Below, in pieces: positions 9,255 to 17,156 of a DNA stretch of 64,000 bases. Each line of letters begins with the position of its first letter. Position 1 is the stretch's first letter. This DNA comes from CAVTUU01 sp045804965 (GTDB taxonomy: Bacteria; Chloroflexota; Chloroflexia; Thermomicrobiales; UBA6265): NCBI GenBank assembly GCA_045804965.1, contig JBJMMD010000017.1:1-64000 (forward strand). The letters are read 5' to 3'. Below the pieces are notes generated by a model. It did no database searches, had not been told where the DNA came from, and saw nothing but the letters and a program-made list of their open reading frames with translations. The translations under genes were made by a program, and so were the position numbers.

Positions 9255-10031
9255 TCAGCGACGAGCTGCCATCAGGATGCGCTTGAAGGTATAGAAGTAC
9301 GGCGAGTGATCGCCGATGATTGCAAGCAGGCGCGCACGGTAGCGGCGGACCAGCTCGCCGTAGTCGGCGGCTGAGAGCACGCCCTGGAAGCGGGTGAGCG
9401 AGGTGCCTTTTGTCCACTCGACGACGTCCGCGGTGGACGGCAAATGGTGGCCATATACCTGCAGGCGCACGTGGACATCGAGCAGCTCGAGGCCATCGAG
9501 CATCTCGGCGTACCGCTCCGGCGGCAACACGTTGACAGCGACTGGATCGGTCGGCGCCGGTCCCTGAAACGCGCCGGCCATCGAGTCGGCCGCTTCCCGC
9601 GCGCAGATGTGGGAGGGATGGTCCGCGTTGGCCGGCACCTGAACGGCAAGCTGACCATTCGGTCGCAACGAGTCGGCCCATCGCGCTAGCACCGCAGGAT
9701 GGTCAGGTATCCAGTGCAGCGCGGCGTTGGAGATGATGACGTCCCATGCCGTAGGTTGATGAAAAGGCTCGATGTCGGCCTCTTCGAACCGGACCGCCTC
9801 GGACGCGAATGGAGGTGTCGAGGCCAACATCGTGGGCGAGTTGTCGAGGCCGACGACCTCCTTGGCCCCGAGGAGGCCGGGCAATTGCGCTGTGAGATTG
9901 CCTGTGCCGCACCCGAGGTCAGCCACGCGCCCACCCGCGACCGGGGTGAGGAGCGCGACGAGATCGAAGAACGGTTGGCTGCGCTCGCGAGCGAAGCGCT
10001 CGTACTGCGTAGGGTTCCATGCGTCGGTCAT
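9255..10031 (-). CDS. tam: Trans-aconitate 2-methyltransferase
   Basis: A 258-residue class I SAM-dependent methyltransferase. It starts MTDAWNPTQYERFARERSQP, the characteristic opening of Tam enzymes, followed by the SAM-binding VADLGCGTGNL (residues 36-46), VGLDNSP and the ISNAALHWI stretch. Tam methylates trans-aconitate, a toxic by-product of the citric acid cycle. The length agrees with the family. It is a single-gene unit, divergent from the Tat-exported protein gene at 10266. Confidence 0.93.
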   Translation of the reverse strand: MTDAWNPTQYERFARERSQPFFDLVALLTPVAGGRVADLGCGTGNLTAQLPGLLGAKEVVGLDNSPTMLASTPPFASEAVRFEEADIEPFHQPTAWDVIISNAALHWIPDHPAVLARWADSLRPNGQLAVQVPANADHPSHICAREAADSMAGAFQGPAPTDPVAVNVLPPERYAEMLDGLELLDVHVRLQVYGHHLPSTADVVEWTKGTSLTRFQGVLSAADYGELVRRYRARLLAIIGDHSPYFYTFKRILMAARR

Positions 10032-10140
10032 ATCCCTGCATCCTAGCTGTTTTCACGTGCCGGCGCCCATCAAGTCCCGAGAGAAAGCAGCAATGCCGTG
10101 ACAACGAATCAATTGCCGCAATTTCGGCGAGCAACGACCC

Positions 10141-10160
10141 CCCGGCCGGGCTAGGCCGGG
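10141..10160. repeat. Small GC palindrome between divergent genes
   Basis: CCCGGCC and its complement with loop GGGCTA lie in the 234-bp space between divergent tam and the Tat-exported gene. It could be an operator, a remnant of the CCCGGG repeat family, or part of a leader. Nothing else is apparent in this spacer. Confidence 0.35.
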
Positions 10161-10265
10161 AGGATAGTCCCCGGAGAATATGCACCCTTAGGTCATGGCC
10201 CGATCGGCCAGCCACCGATACGCTCGAGTCAGGATTCACTCGTCCTCGCCAGAAGGATCTCGGCC

Positions 10266-10745
10266 ATGTCCGCCCAGCTGCTTTCCCGCCGCCGCGCGCT
10301 CCGCCTGCTTGGGGGCGCCGCCCTCGCCGCCGTACCGGTCTTCCGCCTCGCCGGGGATGCCTCCGCCGCCCGCAGTTGGTGCCGGGCCGACCCGCTCTTG
10401 CGCATCGCCGGTCAAGACGTTCATGTCTACATCACCAGTTCCATCGCGATGCTGAACGCCGCCACGGACAAAATCCGGCTCACAGTCACCCCGCCGTCCG
10501 GGATCAGGGGCAAGATCGTCGACGTCCTCGCCGATTTCGGCAAGGGGTATGACGTGCGCTTCCTCTCGTCCTCGGCGTTGCAGGTCGTCAACGGCCAGGT
10601 TCCGGCGCTCGTTTCCGTCTACTGCCCGGCCAGAGACAGCATGCTTCCCGTGACCGTCGAATTCGCGCCAGTCGACACCGGTCCCCTGACGCCCGCCAGC
10701 GCGACGGGAACCGCCAATGCCTGGATATTACTTCGCGCAGGATAA
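10266..10745 (+). CDS. Tat-exported hypothetical protein
   Basis: A 159-residue protein starting with a twin-arginine signal (SRRRALRLLGG, hydrophobic stretch, probable cleavage after DASA). The mature part is about 120 residues, predicted mostly beta, with two cysteines (SWCRA and VYCPA) that could form a disulfide. AAGGA precedes the ATG by about 8 bp. I do not recognise the family. It is followed by a strong hairpin, so it is probably transcribed alone. Confidence 0.75.
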   Translation: MSAQLLSRRRALRLLGGAALAAVPVFRLAGDASAARSWCRADPLLRIAGQDVHVYITSSIAMLNAATDKIRLTVTPPSGIRGKIVDVLADFGKGYDVRFLSSSALQVVNGQVPALVSVYCPARDSMLPVTVEFAPVDTGPLTPASATGTANAWILLRAG

Positions 10746-10773
10746 CCGTGCCGTCTTCCCGACTCGCGCAACC

Positions 10774-10801
10774 CGAGGCGCTCCCGATTCGGAGCGCCTC
10801 G
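10774..10801 (+). terminator. Hairpin after Tat-exported gene
   Basis: A perfect 11-bp stem CGAGGCGCTCC/GGAGCGCCTCG with a 6-nt loop, 28 bp after the stop and between convergent genes. It lacks a T-tract but probably terminates in both directions. Confidence 0.6.
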
Positions 10802-10842
10802 TCTGGCAAGCCCGTATTGAGGATGGCGCGCCAGACGAGGCG

Positions 10843-11271
10843 CTAGTCATCAGCGAGCAGAATGCGGACGATCACCGCCGTGCGGGCGCGCTCGGCCGCG
10901 TCGTCGGTGTCAAGGCGGCGGCCGTAGGCATCGCGCCAGAACCCCTGCAAGAAGCGGATGCGGTCGGCTTCCGCCAGTTCGCGCACTTCGCCGAACGCGT
11001 GGTAATCGACGCCGCCGAGCCGGATCGTGAGGTGGCCACCGCCGACGAGGTTCCGCCACCACCGGTGGTCAGCGCGGCTGACGACATGAACGACATGGCC
11101 GTCGCGGCTGTACTCGACCGGGAAGCGGAAGCGGCGCCCGGTCCGGCGCCCGGTGATGGTTAGTAATGCCGTTCGCCGGTCGAGCAGCGCGTGCAGAGGT
11201 GAGCACAGCACGCCGGCGACGAGCGCGTTGCCAATCCTCATGAAGGCAGATGTGGCCATCGCTGCACCCAT
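10843..11271 (-). CDS. Deazaflavin-type nitroreductase-family protein
   Basis: A 142-residue protein of the split beta-barrel nitroreductase/DUF385 type. It has LLTITGRRTGRRFRFPVEY (the conserved TxGRxSG-like strand) and HRWWRNLVGGGHLTIRLGG, which in this family forms the cofactor pocket for F420 or a flavin. Two further members lie at 41.2 and 44.8 kb. The start could be M1 or M5 (MATSAFMRIG). The substrate is unknown. Confidence 0.8.
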   Translation of the reverse strand: MGAAMATSAFMRIGNALVAGVLCSPLHALLDRRTALLTITGRRTGRRFRFPVEYSRDGHVVHVVSRADHRWWRNLVGGGHLTIRLGGVDYHAFGEVRELAEADRIRFLQGFWRDAYGRRLDTDDAAERARTAVIVRILLADD

Positions 11272-11379
11272 CCCGCCTGCATCCCTAGTCTGTGCAAGCG
11301 GTGCCCAGTGAACGGCAGCGTCTTCGTCGAACCATCGACAGCCCGCGCTGCAACCCTGCGCCCGAGCGGGACAGGGCCC

Positions 11380-11724
11380 TCACTGCACGAACTGTTCCAG
11401 TTGGCAGCCAGGTCTTGCCCAGACTCGACCTGGTCCGGAGCGCCGCCGACAGCCCGGCGGCACACCCAGCGAGCGATGAGGCGTAGATCGCTCATCCCGA
11501 CCTGAACATTGTACGGAACGCGGAAAGCCAGGACGTAGACGCCGAATAGGGCGGCCATGAGTTCGAGGAAGGCGGACTCGCTCCAGTGTCAGCGGTGGGG
11601 CGAAGACGATCAGTTCTCTGGCCGCGAAGGCCGCGCGGAGCGCTGGCGCGGCATCAACATGGCGCTCTTCGTGCGCGCGAAACCACTTGATGACGACGGC
11701 ACCATCGAGGACGGCCTCGCTCAC
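11380..11724 (-). pseudogene. Decayed PIN-domain toxin
   Basis: It starts as a PIN-domain ribonuclease toxin: VLDGAVVIKWFRAHEE contains the first acidic residue, followed by LIVFAPPLTLE. A conserved block is then missing and the sequence continues in another frame as SESAFLELMAALFGVYVLAF, where a PIN protein would continue. The C-terminal AYDAxYxALA and TAD acidic motifs cannot be found in any one frame. It overlaps the antitoxin gene by 4 bp (ATGA), the usual coupling of type II toxin-antitoxin pairs. The toxin is therefore judged inactive. Confidence 0.6.
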
Positions 11725-11966
11725 TTGGCATCGCGCTCTGCCCGGATCGCGACGGTCGAGTCCTCAGCATGTCCAGCCGCGAAGAGTTCGTCGAGACGCG
11801 AGAGTGCACGGCGTGCCGCTCGCGTCGTGCCAGGGCCCTCCCACCGCATCGCGTCACGCTCAGCAAGCTCCGCGAGATATGCGCTTCGCGATAGGCCCCG
11901 GGCCTTCGCGATCCGGTCGATGCGGCGCAGCAGCGTGTCGTTGAGCGAAACAAGCACCTTCGTCAT
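11721..11966 (-). CDS. Ribbon-helix-helix antitoxin
   Basis: An 81-residue protein starting MTKVLVSLNDTLLRRIDRIA, a CopG/Arc-type ribbon-helix-helix DNA-binding domain (beta strand, then helices with GLSRSAYLAEL). The acidic/basic tail would bind the toxin. Antitoxins of this type neutralise the partner PIN nuclease and repress their own operon. No ribosome site is visible; GATATCTTTTCC directly precedes the ATG, so a leaderless transcript is possible. Its partner toxin gene is broken. Confidence 0.75.
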   Translation of the reverse strand: MTKVLVSLNDTLLRRIDRIAKARGLSRSAYLAELAERDAMRWEGPGTTRAARRALSRLDELFAAGHAEDSTVAIRAERDAK

Positions 11967-12110
11967 TAGGAAAAGATATCCAATACATCCTCAGCCGTCA
12001 GGCGAGCGCAAAACCTCGGCCCTTGAGCCGCGAGTCGTTTGCGCAATGTTCACCTCCGCCCTTCGATCGCAGTCACAAGCCAAAGGCGCTCATCCGGTCC
12101 TTATGCCAGA

Positions 12111-12134
12111 CGGCGCTCCTTGATGGGAGCGCCG
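12111..12134 (-). terminator. Hairpin downstream of res
   Basis: Stem CGGCGCTCC/GGAGCGCCG (9 bp) with loop TTGATG, 81 bp beyond the res stop. It is a likely terminator of the mod-res operon. The rest of 11967-12214 shows no gene. Confidence 0.5.
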
Positions 12135-12214
12135 CTTCATTCATCTGATTCGTGGAATTCATCCGCCGTTGAACTCAAGGGCGAAATGACGACGGGTTCC
12201 GGCCCCACTTCGCC

Positions 12215-14782
12215 TTACATGTAGGTTTCAGCGTGATCACTTCGGTAGAGATTCGTGGCGTTCGTTCTTTCCTCTTGGACAGCCTTACAGACACTTGGGT
12301 CGAGCAGATTGAGCATCCGTAGCTCCTTCTTGTCGATTTGGGAGATCGCTTCAATTCGCTGGAAGTGATTTCCATACGTGACCGCGAACTCAGCGAGACC
12401 TTGAAGCTTGGGAAGAGCGTCGGCCAGATGGTCTCCATGCGGGTCGACAATAGACGCGCCCAAGCTACCATCCTCCCTCCGAGAGAAGAAGATGAAATCA
12501 GGCTGCATTGGTTTCCATTTCTCGCCGATCAGATACGGTACCTGAAGCGCATCATTCGCCGGCGTCGATGGGTTGCGATACCAGGCGACGACCTCGTCGC
12601 TGCTTAACTCGGCATCAACGACCGTCATTTCCCAGTTGTTCAGTGTCGCCACGGGAAAATTGCCGCGTTCGTCCGCAAGCAAGTGCCGGTCCCGGGTTGG
12701 CAGGAGGTTGTCGTCTACATCCTTCGTATTCTCGATTCGAGAAATTGGTGTCACGATCTCCATAATTTGCGGGTTGCGATCTTGCCGCCGGATTTCATTG
12801 AAGATTGCTTGCCGTTCGTCGTTCAAACTCTTGATCTGACGGCGCAATTGATTCAGCCACAACCGGGCCAGCCCATCCGCTTCGTTCTCAACGGCCCCGA
12901 TGACGCCCTCTACCTCCATGAGCGCGGCGAGCTTCGCCTTTGCCGCATGGATGTCGAAGTCCTCATCATCGCTCTCCGCCAGAGCGAGCCGCTTGGCGTA
13001 GGCGTTTGCCACAGCGGCTCCGAGCGCCCGAACCGCACCTCGGTAGGCGTCATCGACTGTCCGTTCGTCCGCTACTTCCTCACGAATGGTTTCAGTAACG
13101 GACCGGTTCGCGACCGAGCTTGTGATGCGCCGAATCTCGGCTGTATAGATTTCCTGGACGCCTTGCTCTACCGCGTCCTTATGCTGAGCCATCTGACCAT
13201 CGAGCACGGCAAACAACGCGTTCATCGCCTTTTCGTTGGGTTTGTCCATCAATCCATCGACGGCGATCGCCGCAGAGAGATTGAGCAACCGCTTGATTGG
13301 TTTGACATTCCCTTCGGGAATCGCCTCGCTCGGCAGCGAGGCGAGAAACTCACCGATCTCCTTTGGTACATGCGGGTTCCAAAGCATCGTGACTGGCGAG
13401 GTCAGCGCTTTGCGGCCTGATCCTGCGCTTGCGGCGCTGTCCGGGTCGTCTCTGTCAACCTTCTCTCCAACCAGCACCTTCGCAACATCGGTGGCCGTTG
13501 CCTGATTAAAGAGTGGGAGAACACAAGCCACAGAGTTCAACCGCTCGTCGGAATCAACCCGGCGCGCGAGCGGCGTGCGCACCATGCGACCGAGTAGCTG
13601 GGTGATGTGTGTGCGATCCGTGGCCGGCCGGAGCGAAAACAGGACCTCCGCGCGCGGACAATCCCATCCAGTCGAGATCGCGTCCTTGGCCAGCAGCACG
13701 CGCACATGGGCAGCCTCCTGAACATGCTGTGGCGCAATATAGGGCACGGTGTAGCCGCCTAGCTTCCGGTCTTCGTGTTCGCCAAACACATTCGCGACCC
13801 CGTCTCCATTCAGCTCAGGCCACTCCTCATGGATGAGGTCGAGCAGGCTGCTGAGATCGGTCTCCGAAGGCCTGTTCGGCACTTGCAGCACCATGAGCGG
13901 CAACACGGGGTCCCGCAATTGCTCCTTCGTCGCGTATTCAGCCCAAAGCTCGGATGCCTGACGCATGTCACGGAGCGCACTGCGCAGCAGCACGGTCTTG
14001 AAGTCGCCCGTTTCGTCGGGAAAATCGAGCAGGATCGTGTCCTTCAACAGGCCGGACTCTTGCACGGTCTTTGAGTCCACCTGGACTGAGGCGTAGAGCG
14101 TTCGGCCTTCGTAGTGAGCGGCGGTCATCGCGTCAATGAAGCGCTGTACCGTGGCCGAGATGCCCCAAACGATAGGAGCGGGCGGGATGCCATTGTGGCC
14201 ATTGATGAGACGCTGGACGATGGTCGCGCGATTTGCAGTGTCCTCAGTCCTGCGCGTGACGCTCCGCATACCTCGGTGCGCTTCATCGAGAACCAGATAA
14301 AGCGTCAGATTGTCGTCCTCGATGGTGTTCTGGATGGTCTCCCAAAGGGTGTAGGTACGCTTGTCGCTACGTTCGACCCAGGTCGTCGCCGAGCCGAGCT
14401 TTTGAATGTTGAGAAAGTAGACATTGCCCGGCTCCAACCTCTCCTGATCGAAGCCGCCGTCGCCGATAATCTTCAGACGGCTCATCTCGAGCCGGTCGCC
14501 ACATTCGATGATGCGATAGCGCGTTTGCTCGTTCAGGCTGGGATCGTCGGTTACCCAGAGAATCACCGCGCTTGGATCGGCCTCAACATCGTAATCCTCC
14601 GATCCCAGGAAGAGCGCTTCGATCACGGCCGTCGCCATTACGGTTTTGCCCGCGCCGGTGGTAGCCGACAGGGCAAATGCGACGAGGTCTTGCCGGTTGT
14701 GGTAGTCCTCTTTGGCGCGTTCGAGCCGCTTGAGGATTTGTCCGACAGCGTCGGCCTGATAGTCCTTCAAAATAAAGCGCAC
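12215..14782 (-). CDS. res: Type III restriction (Res-like) helicase-nuclease subunit
   Basis: An 855-residue superfamily 2 helicase. Motif I is SATTGAGKTVMA, motif II LVLDEAHRG, motif III GISATVQRF and motif VI HITQLLGRMVRT. A long helical region follows, then a C-terminal nuclease-like segment with QPDFIFFSRREDG and SIVDPHGDHLADAL, where PD-(D/E)xK residues would lie. Res subunits hydrolyse ATP, travel along DNA and cut when partnered with Mod. The GTG start lies two bases after the mod stop, with GGGGAGGG overlapping the end of mod, so the two are translationally coupled. The gene is intact although mod is broken. Confidence 0.88.
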   Translation of the reverse strand: MRFILKDYQADAVGQILKRLERAKEDYHNRQDLVAFALSATTGAGKTVMATAVIEALFLGSEDYDVEADPSAVILWVTDDPSLNEQTRYRIIECGDRLEMSRLKIIGDGGFDQERLEPGNVYFLNIQKLGSATTWVERSDKRTYTLWETIQNTIEDDNLTLYLVLDEAHRGMRSVTRRTEDTANRATIVQRLINGHNGIPPAPIVWGISATVQRFIDAMTAAHYEGRTLYASVQVDSKTVQESGLLKDTILLDFPDETGDFKTVLLRSALRDMRQASELWAEYATKEQLRDPVLPLMVLQVPNRPSETDLSSLLDLIHEEWPELNGDGVANVFGEHEDRKLGGYTVPYIAPQHVQEAAHVRVLLAKDAISTGWDCPRAEVLFSLRPATDRTHITQLLGRMVRTPLARRVDSDERLNSVACVLPLFNQATATDVAKVLVGEKVDRDDPDSAASAGSGRKALTSPVTMLWNPHVPKEIGEFLASLPSEAIPEGNVKPIKRLLNLSAAIAVDGLMDKPNEKAMNALFAVLDGQMAQHKDAVEQGVQEIYTAEIRRITSSVANRSVTETIREEVADERTVDDAYRGAVRALGAAVANAYAKRLALAESDDEDFDIHAAKAKLAALMEVEGVIGAVENEADGLARLWLNQLRRQIKSLNDERQAIFNEIRRQDRNPQIMEIVTPISRIENTKDVDDNLLPTRDRHLLADERGNFPVATLNNWEMTVVDAELSSDEVVAWYRNPSTPANDALQVPYLIGEKWKPMQPDFIFFSRREDGSLGASIVDPHGDHLADALPKLQGLAEFAVTYGNHFQRIEAISQIDKKELRMLNLLDPSVCKAVQEERTNATNLYRSDHAETYM

Positions 14783-14784
14783 GC

Positions 14785-16919
14785 TTAGCCCTCCCCGCCG
14801 CTAATTTGGAATGTCCGCAAATACGCTTCATACAGTCTGACGGACTGAATATTGTGCGGAAGCTCATCCGCGATGATCTGATATTGCTTCTCGTCGTCGG
14901 TCACGATGTAGGCAATGCGCAGCCCCGTAGCGTCATTCACCGCTCCCAGGAATTCAGCCGCCGCGTCGATCTTGAACAGGATCCCGTACGTCTCTGCGAT
15001 GGCGAAGGTAGAGGATGGTTTGTCGATGCGTCGACCTTCACTACCGGCTTTCATCCACAAGAGCGGTGCGATGGCCGCAAAGGCAAGCTCGTGGCGCACC
15101 CGCTCAGGATCTTCGTAAGTCAACTCGAAGAACTCCGCGTTTTCCTCGAAGCCTTCGGACATTTGGAATTCATCGATGAATTTGTACTCGCCCTTGATCG
15201 GGTCGCCATCCGGGGTTCTGCCGGTGATCGCAGCCTGAATGCGCGGTTTGGCGATGTATTCGCAGATGCCGAACTGTTCCCACTCCAGATCGCCTTGTCG
15301 GAGACCTTGCTCTGTAAAGGCCTTAGCTTCCTCCTCTGACACCTCGTTATTGGTCAGCGATATTGATCGCCGCCAGCCACCATCTTGCCGATTGAGGCGC
15401 ATGACGGCGTGCGCCGTTGTTCCGGAACCCGCGAAAAAGTCGAGAACAATAGCTTCGGGCTTGTTCTGGATGAAAAATCGGAGAGAATCTTCGACGGCAT
15501 ACAGGGACTCTGGGAATGGAAAGCGTCGCCCTGGAAGCAACCTGTTTAGAAGTCCTGTCCCATGACTTCCTGCGTCGTGCGAAACTCGGTTCCACACTGA
15601 TCGGGGAGCGACGGATCGTTCCCCCTCGGCATATTGGATTTCAAGCTCGCCTTGCGGCCCTCTACCTACCACGACTATCTCGCCACGGTCTATCTTCTCG
15701 AAGGCGTTTGACTACAGATAGTAGAAAGGGAAGGATCCCCTCTTCGGGTCAACACGCCCGGTTTTCAGGCCTCCTCGGGCGTGAATGTCTCTGAGAGTTG
15801 CCGGAATCGTCGACCAACTGTATTGCTGACCGCTACTGGATGGTGGCCACACCGCAATTGTCCCCTCTGGGACCGGGACATCCGAGTCTCGTTGCCACAA
15901 TGGAACTGATTCACCAATCGAATGAATCCTATAGCATTCATTGTTAAGGAAGATTGGGTACCAGGATCCCGGGTTGTTCGAGCGAAGCCTTTTCGACCCG
16001 TCCGCGCCAATCCTCTCCACCGAACATCGGTTTCAATTGAGTAGTCCCGGCCTGACAACATATCTGAAGTGCCATAGGACATCTGGACGTCACCGACAAA
16101 AACGAAAAACAAATACTCGTCGACCCTCGAGAACTCGTTACTTCGAGCGGTGCCCTTTGGATTTATTACGCTAGTCACCATCTGGATGTTGCACCCACTG
16201 AAGATCTGTTCCAAGAGCAAGCCAAGGCGAAGGTATTCGTTCTCATCGATAGTCACGATCAGCACTGAATTCTCGGGATTGAGCAATCTCTTGGCGAGTT
16301 TAAAGCGACGCTCCATCATCGCCAGCCACTTGCTATGCCTATACGCGTCGTCGGCATCCACGTAGTCGTTGTTGTACTTCCAGTCTCTAGCTCTCGAATT
16401 GTATGGAGGGTCTATGTAGATGCAATCGATCTTGCCCTCGTAGGCGAACAGCAGCGCTTCCAGCGCGTGGAAATTCTCGGCGTTGATGACAGTATGGAAC
16501 GGCTTGTTGCCGCCGCGCTCGACTTTGCCGGTGGACTTCAAGCCGGGATAAATCGGATCGCGGAATTCGGCGACAACGACGAGGTCGGTGAGCGACCGTT
16601 GCACCGTCGCCGGGTTCCCATTGCCGCGATGCTCAATCAGATGCGCAACGCGCTCATCGCCATGACCTTCGATCCGCGTGACGATCCAGATGCGCTCGTC
16701 TAAACCGTTATCCGACTCGCCCCGAGGTGCGCGGAACCGAACTTTGTCGCCACGTCGGATTTTGCGGCCCGGCAGCTCGACACTCTCCGGAATATGGCGC
16801 TCAAAGTTCAGCCCAAATTGCCTTCGGCCTGAGAGCACCTTGAATTCGCGCTCCAAGTCTCTGGCTAGGTCCGGATGGTGTTGCCCAACTCTACGAAGCA
16901 GCTCAGTCAGCCGCGACAT
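14785..16919 (-). pseudogene. mod: Type III-like adenine methyltransferase (mod), broken
   Basis: It encodes a beta-class DNA N6-adenine methyltransferase. The catalytic motif YIDPPYNS lies in the first part (16919 to ~16000) and the SAM-binding VLDFFAGSGTTAHAV in the last part. Two lesions separate them. Near 15996 the conserved sequence jumps frame (VRWRGLARTG continues as SKRLRSNNPGSWYPIF), consistent with one lost base. At 15712-15714 there is an in-frame TAG (FPFYYL-stop-SNAFEKIDRGEI). Neither fragment has both motifs, so modification activity should be lost unless these are sequence errors. The ATG at 16919 has GGGAGGA upstream. Confidence 0.85.
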
Positions 16920-17039
16920 GCCGCGTCGTCCTCCCGCCGTTGCCGTTCCCTGTATTGCAACGAGCTGTCAGGATCAGTCTATCGTTCCTGTTCCGAACAA
17001 GGCATCCCAATTCCGACAAGAATGCGAGCCGAGGCATCC

Positions 17040-17071
17040 TTATCTTATTTTGGTGAGTGAAAATAAGATAA
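17040..17071. promoter_or_regulatory. AT-rich 12-bp inverted repeat upstream of mod
   Basis: TTATCTTATTTT and its perfect complement, separated by GGTGAGTG, lie about 120 bp upstream of the mod start. The element is far more AT-rich than its surroundings. It could be an operator for mod-res or a foreign insertion boundary. Confidence 0.4.
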
Positions 17072-17115
17072 CGCACGGGCAATTTCCGCCATACCAAAAT
17101 CGAAGAAGGTAAGGA

Positions 17116-17143
17116 AACCCCTCTCCCGGGCGGGAGAGGGGTT
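17116..17143 (-). terminator. Hairpin after second MMPL gene
   Basis: AACCCCTCTCCC / GGGAGAGGGGTT with a 4-nt loop sits 14 bp past the stop of the minus-strand MMPL gene. It belongs to the CCCTCACCC/CTCTCCC repeat family (family B) found at several gene ends. Confidence 0.65.
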
Positions 17144-17156
17144 GGAGTGAGGGCTG

